Position numbers and translations under genes: made by a program. This document shows positions 1-6,236 of a stretch of DNA of 6,355 bases, piece by piece; position 1 is the stretch's first letter, and every line of letters starts with the position of its first letter. The stretch spans positions 1 to 6,355 of the forward strand of contig CANTWP010000113.1 in the NCBI GenBank assembly GCA_947853245.1, in the 5' to 3' direction. The stretch is from an uncultured Bacilli bacterium. GTDB lineage: Bacteria > Bacillota_I > Bacilli_A > RF39 > UBA660. The notes below the pieces were generated by a model, which made no database searches, was not told the origin of the DNA, and worked only from the letters and a program-made list of their open reading frames with translations.

Positions 1-908
1 TCTTTAGCTTTTAAGTAGCCATTACTTCTAGCATAATCATTAAATACACGAGTTAACGCTGTTTTAAATCCTACTTCATGACTACCTCCATCATTCGTTT
101 TAACATTATTAACAAATGATACTATATTCTCGGCATAAGTATCTGTATATTGAAATGCTACTTCAATATTAATATTATCTTTATTACCAGAAAAACCTAC
201 TACTTGATGAAGTACACCTTTACCATCATCTAAGTATTCTACAAATGATTTTAAACCATGTTCATAATGATAAGTTTCTGATTTATTTTCTCTTAAATCT
301 TCTACAGTTACTGTTAATCCTTTAAGTAAAAAAGCACTTTCTTGCATTCTTTCACAAATAGTTGTAAATGAAAATGTTGTTATCGGGAATATACTTGGAT
401 CAGGCATAAATCTAACTGTAGTACCTGTTTTACTTGTTTTATCTAATCTTTTAAGTGGTACATCTAATTTACCACCATCTTTAAAACGAATAAAATGTTC
501 ATAACCATCTCTTTTGATAGTTACTTCCATCCATTTACTTAAAGCATTTACTACGCTGGCTCCAACTCCGTGAAGTCCTCCCGATACTTTATAACCACCA
601 GATTCAAATTTTCCTCCAGCATGAAGAACTGTATATATTACTTCTGGTGTACTCATTCCACTAGCGTGTTTTCCTACTGGTAATCCGCGTCCTTCATCAC
701 TTACTGAAACACTATTATCTGAATGTATTGTTATTTTTATACGACTACCATAGCCATTGATAACTTCATCAATACTATTGTCTACTATCTCCCAGACTAG
801 ATGATGTAATCCTCGTTTATCTGTTGAGCCAATATACATACCAGGACGTTTTCTTACTGCCTCTAATCCTTCTAATATTTTAATTGAACTCTCATCATAA
901 TTTGCCAT
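1..908 (-). CDS. parE: DNA topoisomerase IV subunit B (ParE), N-terminal part, runs off the window
   Basis: This is the ATPase subunit of topoisomerase IV, which with ParC decatenates daughter chromosomes and relaxes supercoils. The 302 visible codons cover the GHKL ATPase domain and most of the transducer domain. Visible motifs are RPGMYIGSTD (about residues 21-30), WEIVDNSIDE with the catalytic Glu near 40 and the Mg-binding Asn near 44, DEGRG (71-75), HAGGKF (96-101) and the ATP-lid glycines SGGLHGVGASVVNAL (109-123). ParE is preferred over GyrB because of STDKRGLHHL, STPEVIYTVLHAGG, ESAFLLKGL and FVNNVKTNDGGSHE; GyrB normally has a FANNINT..GGTHE-type segment there. The start is the ATG at 906-908, preceded by TAGGTGATT (912-920), a good match to the anti-Shine-Dalgarno sequence. 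No lesion is visible. The C-terminal TOPRIM half, and probably parC, lie beyond position 1. Confidence 0.93.
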   Translation of the reverse strand, partial: MANYDESSIKILEGLEAVRKRPGMYIGSTDKRGLHHLVWEIVDNSIDEVINGYGSRIKITIHSDNSVSVSDEGRGLPVGKHASGMSTPEVIYTVLHAGGKFESGGYKVSGGLHGVGASVVNALSKWMEVTIKRDGYEHFIRFKDGGKLDVPLKRLDKTSKTGTTVRFMPDPSIFPITTFSFTTICERMQESAFLLKGLTVTVEDLRENKSETYHYEHGLKSFVEYLDDGKGVLHQVVGFSGNKDNINIEVAFQYTDTYAENIVSFVNNVKTNDGGSHEVGFKTALTRVFNDYARSNGYLKAK

Positions 909-911
909 CCT

Positions 912-933
912 AATCACCTACCCAATTATAACA
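912..933 (-). promoter_or_regulatory. Candidate extended -10 promoter and ribosome binding site for parE
   Basis: On the minus strand 933-925 reads TGTTATAAT, a perfect extended -10 element (TGn plus TATAAT). No good -35 is seen about 17 bp upstream, which is tolerated for extended -10 promoters. The ribosome binding site TAGGTGATT follows at 920-912. Transcription would start near 918, leaving a leader of only about 10 nt that would cut into the ribosome binding site, so either the real start is further upstream or the -10 match is fortuitous. The rest of 909-1015, between parE and the glycosyltransferase remnant, shows only a weak hairpin (971-990). Confidence 0.4.
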
Positions 934-970
934 TATTCTAAACTTTAAAATCCAGTTTTTTATGGTATTT

Positions 971-990
971 AAAAGAAGTTCTTGGAACTC
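971..990 (-). terminator. Weak candidate terminator after the glycosyltransferase remnant
   Basis: On the minus strand GAGTTC-CAA-GAACTT forms a 5 bp stem plus a G-U pair with a three-base loop, followed by CTTTT. It sits about 25 bp past the last stop of the glycosyltransferase remnant and ahead of parE, where a terminator would be expected. The stem and T-run are both short, so termination would be weak and read-through into parE is possible. Confidence 0.25.
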
Positions 991-1015
991 AGGAACATTC
1001 ATACCTACTCTACAA

Positions 1016-2227
1016 TCAATTGTTATCATGCATTTGTTTATTGTGCTTAATTTCTTGCCAAGAAATATCTTTTTTAAATATACAAATAATTAAACAATGT
1101 ATATAACTAGATAAAAAAATAGGATTAAAAAATAATGACAGTATCTTATTTTTATTACTTATTTTTAATTTATTGCGTTCAATAATAAGTAAATAATACT
1201 AATAAAAAATAAACAATCAAAATTCCTAACAAAACATTAGTTATTAATTGATAAGTAGAAAGGGAAAATAGCCACTCAATACTTAAGCTAAAAATATAAA
1301 ACCAACTATCAAAATTATAAATGGTATAACCCCACCTATTTCTTTTATTTTAGAAACTTAGTTTAAATCTTTATAAGATAGTGACTTTTTAATTAGCGGA
1401 ATATATGTTTTTCTAGCTTCAAAATATCCCTTAATCCAACGTGTTCTTTGTATAATACTTACTTTATATTCTTCTGGTTGTTCATCATAATATATTGCGT
1501 TTTCATTATAATATGTTGAATAACTATTTAAAGTAGAATCTAAACTAAGTTCATAATCCTCTGTCAAAGAATGAAACGGAAAAGTACCACATTTTTTTAT
1601 TAAATCACCTTTAATATAATAGCCAGTTCCCGAAATAATAACATTATGTTGTCTTTTGACTTTATTACGATTAAGTAACGTATTAATCATAGAAAAAGTT
1701 AAAGCAGAGCACCTAGCCACTACTGAAGAAGCTCCATTTTTACAATTACGATAGCCAATACCAATATCGTATCCAGCATCTATTGTTTTACTCATTTCCT
1801 TAACAAAATTCTTATCCAATATATTATCTGCATCAAAAATAAAATAGGCATCATATTTTTCAGTTATATTTTCTATTGCATCCACAAGCGCAAAACCTTT
1901 TCTTCTTCTACCATCTATATTTTTACGAATTATAATACTCATATTATGTTTTGATGTTATATTAACAGTAGGATCTTTTTTACTTTCAACAATTACAAAA
2001 ACATCTTTAGGCTCAATTCTTTGTGTTTGATTTTCAATACTACATAAAAGTGCTTCAATAACCTCCGATTCATTTCTGGCAGGTATTAAAATCGCGTATT
2101 TTCGGGTATTCTTATAAGAAATTAACTTTCGATTCCTTTTACTAGAAATCAAACACATAAAAAGAAAAAAAACAATACCCAAAGACATTAATACAATTGA
2201 TATATATAATAAAATTTTTTCTATCAT
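1016..2227 (-). pseudogene. Family 2 glycosyltransferase, membrane-anchored, broken C-terminal half
   Basis: The first 289 codons (2227 to 1358) read as a GT2 enzyme that would transfer sugars to an envelope or capsule polymer. There is one N-terminal helix (about residues 5-26), then PARNES (50-55), the metal-binding FDADN (about 130), TEDYELSL carrying the acidic base, and QRTRWIKGY. A TAA (1358-1360) ends this after LSYKDLN, although such enzymes usually run to about 400 residues with C-terminal membrane helices. The missing part is still there. The same frame continues VSKIKEIGGVIPFIILIVGF to about 1286. The frame one base over is then open with a hydrophobic stretch (LSIEWLFSLSTYQLITNVLL and on) to about 1190. 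The first frame then resumes with LLIIERNK, FFNPIFL and KKDISWQEIKHNK to a TGA at 1016-1018. This suggests one nonsense change plus two compensating frameshifts. The ATG at 2225-2227 has GGTGA upstream and overlaps the preceding remnant by 4 bp, so the two were translationally coupled. A truncated catalytic domain could still be made. Confidence 0.85.
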
Positions 2228-2884
2228 TTTGTCACCATATTCATAAACGCTCTCTTTAGACGTTCATCTGTATAAACACGATCATATATTTCACCAATAA
2301 AAGTAAATGGAGCATGATTCTCTCTACGCATTATTTGACGAAAAAGTGCTGACCAAGATATTGACATGTTAATGACCATAAAAACTACGAGTATTATATA
2401 TAAAGAGTGGCCCAGATTATATGGTAGGCGTTCTATTAAATTAGATAAAAATGGATTTATTTCTTTACAAAAAAGGAATTGTTGTTCTACCTCCTATATT
2501 TAAAAAATAACCAGAATAATCGCAAGAAACAGTTCCAATAACTAACTCTTATAAATAACTAATTATATATTATAAAGCTCCACCAAATAAAGCTCCATAA
2601 AAAAATGTCTGATACCACTTCTGATCTTTTCTACAAAACAAAAATACCATTAGTGATGCCCCAAAACCATATATAGGAGAAAATTGACCATAGATTACTC
2701 CTCGTCTAGTAACCCAAAAGATACTACCATCTCTTAAATAGTTAGTAATCAAATTCAATATTTGCTCATAATAACAACCTATTATACATCCTATTAAAAA
2801 TATAAAAAATAGTTTTTCCTTACAAATACCTTTAGCAAAACTCTTTTTTTCTTTAAAAAAATAATTTTTTACTTCTGATATAAT
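2224..2884 (-). pseudogene. PF06541-type membrane protein (putative ABC-transporter type IV), heavily broken
   Basis: From about 2884 the frame reads a short polar N-terminus, a membrane helix (KLFFIFLIGCIIGCYYEQIL), then RRGVIYGQFSPIYGFGASLM, the hallmark of the PF06541 family (RG.LYGP..PIYGFGA). TAA codons occur in frame at 2570-2572 and 2549-2551. Between and after them YIISYL, ELVIGTVS and CDYSGYFLNIGGRTTIP match the family pattern (E)YIISYL(Q)ELVIGTVSWDYS..., implying Glu to stop, Gln to stop and Trp to Cys (2522-2524). Near the T6 tract (2469-2474) the frame changes and roughly 10-15 family residues seem to be missing. The new frame then runs INPFLSNLIERLPYNLG, a last helix and ERLKRAFMNMVTK to the TGA at 2224-2226. 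No ATG lies in frame at the start: AAGGAG (about 2890-2895) is followed by ATT at 2882-2884, and the nearby ATG at 2886-2888 is out of frame. The biochemical role of this family is not firmly established. Confidence 0.82.
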
Positions 2885-2903
2885 ACATACTCCTTACATC
2901 TTT

Positions 2904-3632
2904 TTATTTCAATTTGCTTTCTCCTGTGCTGTAATCTATTTCAATGCCATCTTGTACATTATAAACAAAGATATTAAACTTAATACTTGCGCCCTTATCT
3001 TCAACGGAATAAGCTTCCATTTGAACACCACTAGCAAGTAGATTATTACCTTCATAGATAGGTGTTACACGATAAAGAACATGATTTTCTGTTTTCTTAA
3101 CATACTCCACCACTTTATTTTCGAACTCTAACATTCCTTTTGTATTCATGTATCTTGTACAAGTTATTAAATTCTTTTCATTAGCGTTTTCACCAGTTAA
3201 TTGATATCCTATTAAATGACATCTATTATATAAATACTTACCTTCAATATTATCATATTTTACTGTATGCCAACCAGTAGGTTTTATAGAACCAATACTT
3301 CCTCTTTTCTCATCTGGCATTGTATAAATACTTACATTAGCGTAAGCTTCAGTACATCTACCAAGTTTATCTAAAGCATTATATATTTCAAAAGATTCAG
3401 TTATCATATCTTTTTCGTCAAAATTTGGTTCATTATTATTTAAAACTACATAAGGCTCTCCAAAATAATCTGGTATATCATCTAAATTATACGATTTACT
3501 TTCCGCAAAAACTTCTTTACTAGGATCTAATGAATAAACAAAAGATTTTATCTCCTCTTGATAATTAAATCCAAATAAAGCAATTAAAATTAAAATAATT
3601 GAAGAAAAAAAAACTTTTTTACTTTTATGCAT
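2904..3632 (-). CDS. Membrane-anchored or secreted DNA/RNA non-specific endonuclease
   Basis: This 242-residue protein belongs to the beta-beta-alpha-metal (NUC1/EndA-like) DNA/RNA non-specific endonucleases, which use a His general base and an Asn-bound divalent metal. One hydrophobic segment (about residues 7-22) after a Lys-rich start is a signal anchor or uncleaved signal, placing the enzyme outside the membrane. The catalytic region is NRCHLIGYQL (136-145), with His139 in the place of the His in the usual DRGH motif, and metal-ligand Asn154 in NEKNLITCTRYMN. The C-terminal strands HVLYRVTPIYEGNNLLASGV and FNIFVYNVQDGIEIDYSTGE complete the fold. Length is typical and no lesion is seen. 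GGAG (about 3644-3647) precedes the ATG at rather long spacing (about 12 nt). The gene starts about 20 nt after the upstream membrane-protein gene, and the next ribosome binding site follows its stop closely, so this is one operon. The role could be nutrient scavenging, competence-related DNA processing or defence against extracellular DNA; the sequence does not decide. Confidence 0.88.
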   Translation of the reverse strand: MHKSKKVFFSSIILILIALFGFNYQEEIKSFVYSLDPSKEVFAESKSYNLDDIPDYFGEPYVVLNNNEPNFDEKDMITESFEIYNALDKLGRCTEAYANVSIYTMPDEKRGSIGSIKPTGWHTVKYDNIEGKYLYNRCHLIGYQLTGENANEKNLITCTRYMNTKGMLEFENKVVEYVKKTENHVLYRVTPIYEGNNLLASGVQMEAYSVEDKGASIKFNIFVYNVQDGIEIDYSTGESKLK

Positions 3633-3652
3633 ATATATTTACAACTCCATAT

Positions 3653-4114
3653 CTATTTAAACTTTATATTAGCTTTAGATAATTGTAGATATTTAAAATA
3701 ATCTCTATTTCTTCTTACCCTCTCAAAAATAATATCATATACTAATTCCCAAATAACCACCCAACCCGCTACTAAAAATAATTCACTAATAACAAATTCA
3801 AACATTTCAGATATAAAAATTAATATTACTCCTAGTATTAATAAAATCAATCTTTTAATATCATTATATTGCTCTATTTTTTTGGTTTTAACTACAAGTT
3901 CTTTATAATGGTTATGAATTGAATCTTTAAGATTAGATTGAGCTTTTTCTTCAATCCCACAAATAATAATATCTATTTTATTTTTAATTGGAATAAACAT
4001 ACATCTTTTTAAAATATAATCGTTCAATTCATCAGAAAGTATTTTAGGATTAAAAACATTTATAGCTTCTTCTATATCATTTAAATAAATAATTATTTCA
4101 TCATTTTTTGTCAT
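3653..4114 (-). CDS. Conserved uncharacterised membrane protein with two C-terminal helices
   Basis: The 153-residue product has a soluble, charged N-terminal part (1-85) and two adjacent membrane helices (about 88-105 and 108-127). A cytoplasmic-looking basic tail follows, with ERVRRNRDYFKYLQLSKANI. The layout and the W(V/F).IWE...D..FER.R..R signature resemble an unnamed family I recall from other Bacillota, but I cannot name a function. It reads without interruption from the ATG at 4112-4114, with AGAGGG at 4122-4127 upstream. It is the first gene after the promoter at 4140-4168 and is followed after about 20 nt by the endonuclease, so the two are probably co-transcribed. A partner or accessory role with the surface nuclease is possible but only inferred from position. 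Confidence 0.75.
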   Translation of the reverse strand: MTKNDEIIIYLNDIEEAINVFNPKILSDELNDYILKRCMFIPIKNKIDIIICGIEEKAQSNLKDSIHNHYKELVVKTKKIEQYNDIKRLILLILGVILIFISEMFEFVISELFLVAGWVVIWELVYDIIFERVRRNRDYFKYLQLSKANIKFK

Positions 4115-4139
4115 TTATATACCCTCTATTCTATATATA

Positions 4140-4168
4140 ATTATATAAAAAAGGTTAGTCTATGTCTA
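4140..4168 (-). promoter_or_regulatory. Sigma-70-type promoter for the membrane protein and endonuclease operon
   Basis: The minus strand carries TAGACA (4168-4163, five of six matches to TTGACA), a spacer of exactly 17 bp, and a perfect TATAAT (4145-4140). Initiation near 4133 would leave a leader of about 20 nt with AGAGGG at 4127-4122 ahead of the ATG at 4114. The -35 lies inside the loop region of the upstream terminator and the last codons of the ABC permease. Confidence 0.7.
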
Positions 4169-4177
4169 CCCCTTTTT
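4147..4177 (-). terminator. Rho-independent terminator at the end of the GntR/ABC cassette
   Basis: On the minus strand AAAAAGG (4177-4171) pairs with CCTTTTT (4154-4148), with an inner TAG/CTA pairing (4168-4166 with 4158-4156) separated by a small internal loop, and T6 at 4152-4147. The hairpin overlaps the last codons and stop of the permease (TAA 4155-4157) and also overlaps the downstream promoter. Confidence 0.65.
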
Positions 4178-4946
4178 CAAAATATAATTTACCAAGTAAA
4201 TAATAAAATATAATATAAATAATGTATATAATAATCGCTATAAACATAATTTTATTAATTACTCCCACTTCTATCATACTAGTAGTATTAATCATATTCA
4301 TAATACCCTTATCAAATAAACCACAAACGAATATTAAACCTAATGTTATAACTTGAGTTACTATATAAAGTAAGAAAGATATTATAATTGATTTAACTAT
4401 TTTACCATGATTATATCTATGTCCTAAAATAATACCAACATAACCAATAATATTGACAAATAACATTTCTAAAAAGAAAACTAACGCTATTACAAGTAAA
4501 AATTTAGTAACAGTTGTATTATAAGTACTCGCCGCCAATTCTAATACATTCTTTAATGCTTCTAAATTTTATTTATAATAATAACAAATAAATATACATA
4601 TGACCGCTACTACAATAGTAGTAAACATACAAACAATTGCTGAAAGTGCTTTAGAAGCATAAATTGTTTTCTTTTCTAATGGTAAAGTGTGTGTTAAATA
4701 AGATTCACATTTATATATATTTTTAACAAATCTAACCCAAGAACGCATAAGAGAATTTATTAAACTACTTACTAACATACTAATAGTTATACCACATGAT
4801 AATTGATATAATATACTAAATAACATGGAATTATTAATACTTAAAAATAAACGTGCCAATAAAGCAAAGAACAGTGATAATAAATACAAGACTATTACTA
4901 CTTTATAAATCCACTTTAAATCATATTTTAACAATTTATTTAACAT
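4155..4946 (-). pseudogene. ABC-2-type transporter permease of a GntR/ABC cassette, split by one stop codon
   Basis: Two open stretches, 4946-4569 and about 4568-4155, lie in the same frame and are separated only by a TAA at 4569-4571. Together they encode about 263 residues with six or so hydrophobic helices. They begin MLNKLLKYDLKWIYK, with YLTHTLPLEKKTIYASKALS between helices, NLEALKNVLELAASTYNTTV across the break, and GYVGIILGHRYN further on. This is the layout of membrane subunits in YtrA-type GntR/ABC loci. The break reads CYYYK-stop-NLEAL, consistent with a Glu GAA codon changed to TAA by one substitution. The downstream half has only TTG (4536-4538) as a weak start with no clear ribosome binding site, so it is better read as the remainder of the same gene. 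The ATG (4944-4946) has AGGAGG upstream and overlaps the ATPase end by 7 bp. The ATPase partner is also broken. Confidence 0.88.
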
Positions 4947-5628
4947 TTAAAATTCCTCCTAAAGATCTCATCTATTGAAGCATTTTCTTTATGTCTTAAT
5001 TCATCAGCATTAGAAACTAAAATAATTTTACCTTTATCAATAAAGATAACTTCATCTAATATTCTTTCAATATCCGCAATTAAATGTGTCGATATAATTA
5101 CACTAGCGCCTTCACTAAAATTAGATAAAATTGTATCTAGAATATAATCTCTCGTAGCAGGACCTACTCCACCTAAAGGTTCATCTAATATATAAAATTC
5201 GGCATCCTTGACATAACTAATACTAATTGAACTTTTTCTTTCATACCTTTAGACATTTTAGATAAACGTTGATTGATATCTAGATCTAAATCATTAAGTA
5301 ACTGGTAAGCTTTTTCACTATTAAAATTATCATAAAATTCACTAAAATAATTTACTGTTTCTTTTACTGTTAATTCATTATCTAAATATGTTCTTTCTGG
5401 TAAATAAGAAATTACTTTTTTTGATTCTACGCCAGGCTTTAACCCATTAATAAGGACTTTCCCACTAGTTGGTGTTAGTAAATCATTGATTAATTTTATT
5501 AAGGTTGATTTACCAGAGACATTTTTTCCAAGTAATCCAATAATTTTACCTTTTTCCAGTTTCAAATTAATATTATCTAGTATTAATTTATTATCAAATT
5601 GTTTACATAAATTTTTACATTCTAGCAC
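4940..5628 (-). pseudogene. ABC transporter ATP-binding protein of the GntR/ABC cassette, frameshifted before Walker B
   Basis: The first 141 codons encode an ABC ATPase N-terminal half. They contain the Walker A segment GKNVSGKST (34-42), SYLPERTYL (74-82) in the Q-loop region, and a degenerate signature MSKGMKEKVQLVLVMSR (125-141), typical of the YtrB-like group. After Arg141 the frame runs into MPNFIY and TAG (5185-5187). One base over, the protein continues EFYILDEPLGGVGPATRDYI (Walker B, D-loop), VIISTHLIADIERILDEVIF (H-loop His) and IDEIFRRNFKC to TAA at 4940-4942. Restoring one A near 5205 (AGGATGCC back to AGGAATGCC) gives RNAEFYILDEP and about 229 residues, the normal size. Two further oddities are Val37 where family members have Gly (GKNGSGKST), and GGVGP where the D-loop Asp is expected (GGVDP). 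The start is taken as GTG (5626-5628) because the ATG one register away meets TAG at its third codon; AGAGG lies about 11 nt upstream. It begins 3 nt after the regulator's stop. Confidence 0.88.
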
Positions 5629-5631
5629 ATT

Positions 5632-5992
5632 TTATTTTTCCTCTTTTCTTTCTAAATAATTTATAATTTCTTCTTTAGAAGCACCAATATCATTCATATC
5701 ATTTAAAAAATTATTAACTCGTTTTCTTAGCATTTTATCTCTTTCTCGTTCGATTAATTTTACATCACTGGTAACAAATTTACCATTAGTTCTCTCTGTA
5801 TAAATAAGTTTTTTCTTCTAATTCCTGCAAAGCCTTTTGCATAGTATTAGGGTTTATTTTAAAAAATACTGCAAGTTCTCTAACTGATGGTAACCGAGTG
5901 CCACTTTCATACTTACGAGAGATAATATCTATTTTTAATTGTTCCAATACTTGTAAATATATTGGTCTTTCATTATCAAATATGTAGCTCAT
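5632..5992 (-). pseudogene. GntR-family (YtrA-type) transcriptional regulator, frameshifted
   Basis: The start encodes a winged-helix GntR DNA-binding domain: PIYLQVLEQLKIDIISRKY (10-28), LPSVRELAVFFKINPNTMQK (34-53) and ALQELEEK. At an A6 tract on the minus strand (5814-5809) the frame changes and meets TAA (5786-5788) after YLYREN. One base over the protein continues LIYTERTNGKFVTSDVKLIE, RERDKMLRKRVNNFLNDM and EEIINYLERKEEK to TAA at 5632-5634, giving about 119-120 residues as expected for the short YtrA type, which lacks a large ligand-binding domain. The change is one extra base or two missing bases. The ATG at 5990-5992 follows AGAGGTGA (5996-6003). Such regulators usually repress their own operon and respond to cell-envelope-active compounds. 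The truncated product keeps most of the recognition helix but lacks the end of the wing and the dimerisation tail. Confidence 0.87.
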
Positions 5993-6004
5993 ATTTCACC
6001 TCTA

Positions 6005-6026
6005 TTGTATTACTTCACTAATACAA
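6005..6026 (-). promoter_or_regulatory. Perfect 8-6-8 palindrome, likely operator for the GntR regulator
   Basis: TTGTATTA (minus strand, 6026-6019) and TAATACAA (6012-6005) are exact inverted repeats around a 6 bp spacer. The palindrome overlaps the -10 and probable start site of the GntR/ABC promoter, the classic place for autorepression. YtrA-type regulators are known to bind palindromes of this general type with a core of TGTA...TACA. Binding by this particular regulator is inferred. Confidence 0.65.
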
Positions 6027-6048
6027 AAGAATAAATAAGTTATGTCAT
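6020..6048 (-). promoter_or_regulatory. Promoter of the GntR/ABC cassette
   Basis: ATGACA (6048-6043, five of six to TTGACA), a 17 bp spacer and TGTATT (6025-6020, four of six to TATAAT) fit a sigma-70 promoter. Initiation near 6013 would put AGAGGTGA and the GntR ATG about 20 nt downstream. Confidence 0.5.
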
Positions 6049-6063
6049 TTATTTATAACTTAT
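6035..6063. repeat. Second inverted repeat upstream of the GntR/ABC promoter
   Basis: ATAAGTTAT (6035-6043) and ATAACTTAT (6055-6063) are exact 9 bp inverted repeats with an 11 bp spacer, covering the -35. The sequence differs from the 6005-6026 palindrome, so it could be a site for another regulator. In DNA this AT-rich it may also be chance. Confidence 0.35.
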
Positions 6064-6069
6064 GTGTTT

Positions 6070-6210
6070 CTATATAAGCAAGATTGTTTTACTAATATTT
6101 ATAATATTACCTTTAATAACTTTTACTTTAATATTTAGAAACTTTAACATATTCTTAATCTTCTTGTTTAATGTTTCTTCAATATCTAATTTTTCCTTTA
6201 TTATTTACAT
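6070..6210 (-). pseudogene. Possible decayed small gene, unrecognised
   Basis: A strong ribosome binding site AAAGGAG (6227-6221) is followed after 10 nt by ATG (6210-6208) and immediately by TAA (6207-6205). The same frame is then open for 44 codons to TAG at 6070-6072. The residues look coding-like: KEKLDIEETLNKKIKNMLKF, then NIKVKVIKGNIINISKTILL. A single change in codon 2 (such as AAA to TAA) would explain this. I do not recognise a family. A chance open frame is the alternative, and no separate promoter is evident between the tRNA terminator and the ribosome binding site. Confidence 0.35.
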
Positions 6211-6236
6211 AACTATTGGGCTCCTTTCAAGCATAT

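Noticed and set aside
1..908. GyrB instead of ParE
   Set aside because: Segments such as STDKRGLHHL, TPEVIYTVLHAGG, ESAFLLKG and FVNNVKTNDGGSHE fit ParE; GyrB differs at these places.
1051..1065. Near-perfect 15 bp palindrome TTTCTTGCCAAGAAA followed by a T-rich stretch on the plus strand
   Set aside because: It lies within the translated glycosyltransferase remnant (ISWQEIK), no plus-strand gene precedes it, and the loop would be too small for a good terminator.
1155..1192. Inverted repeats TTACTTATT/AATAAGTAA and TTATTG-CGTT-CAATAA
   Set aside because: Weak AT-only stems inside the glycosyltransferase remnant, no T-run on the minus strand, and expected by chance at this base composition.
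2886..2888. ATG as the start of the PF06541-type gene
   Set aside because: It is in a different frame and meets a stop after about 11 codons; the conserved protein frame begins at 2884 without an ATG.
4155..4538. A separate 127-residue membrane protein starting at TTG 4536-4538
   Set aside because: The frame is continuous with the upstream permease half except for one TAA, no ribosome binding site precedes the TTG, and the joined product matches the family length.
1016..5992. Stop-codon reassignment or programmed recoding explaining the interrupted genes
   Set aside because: TAA, TAG and TGA all occur within the interruptions, TGG encodes Trp, true frameshifts are also present, and three genes read cleanly with standard stops.
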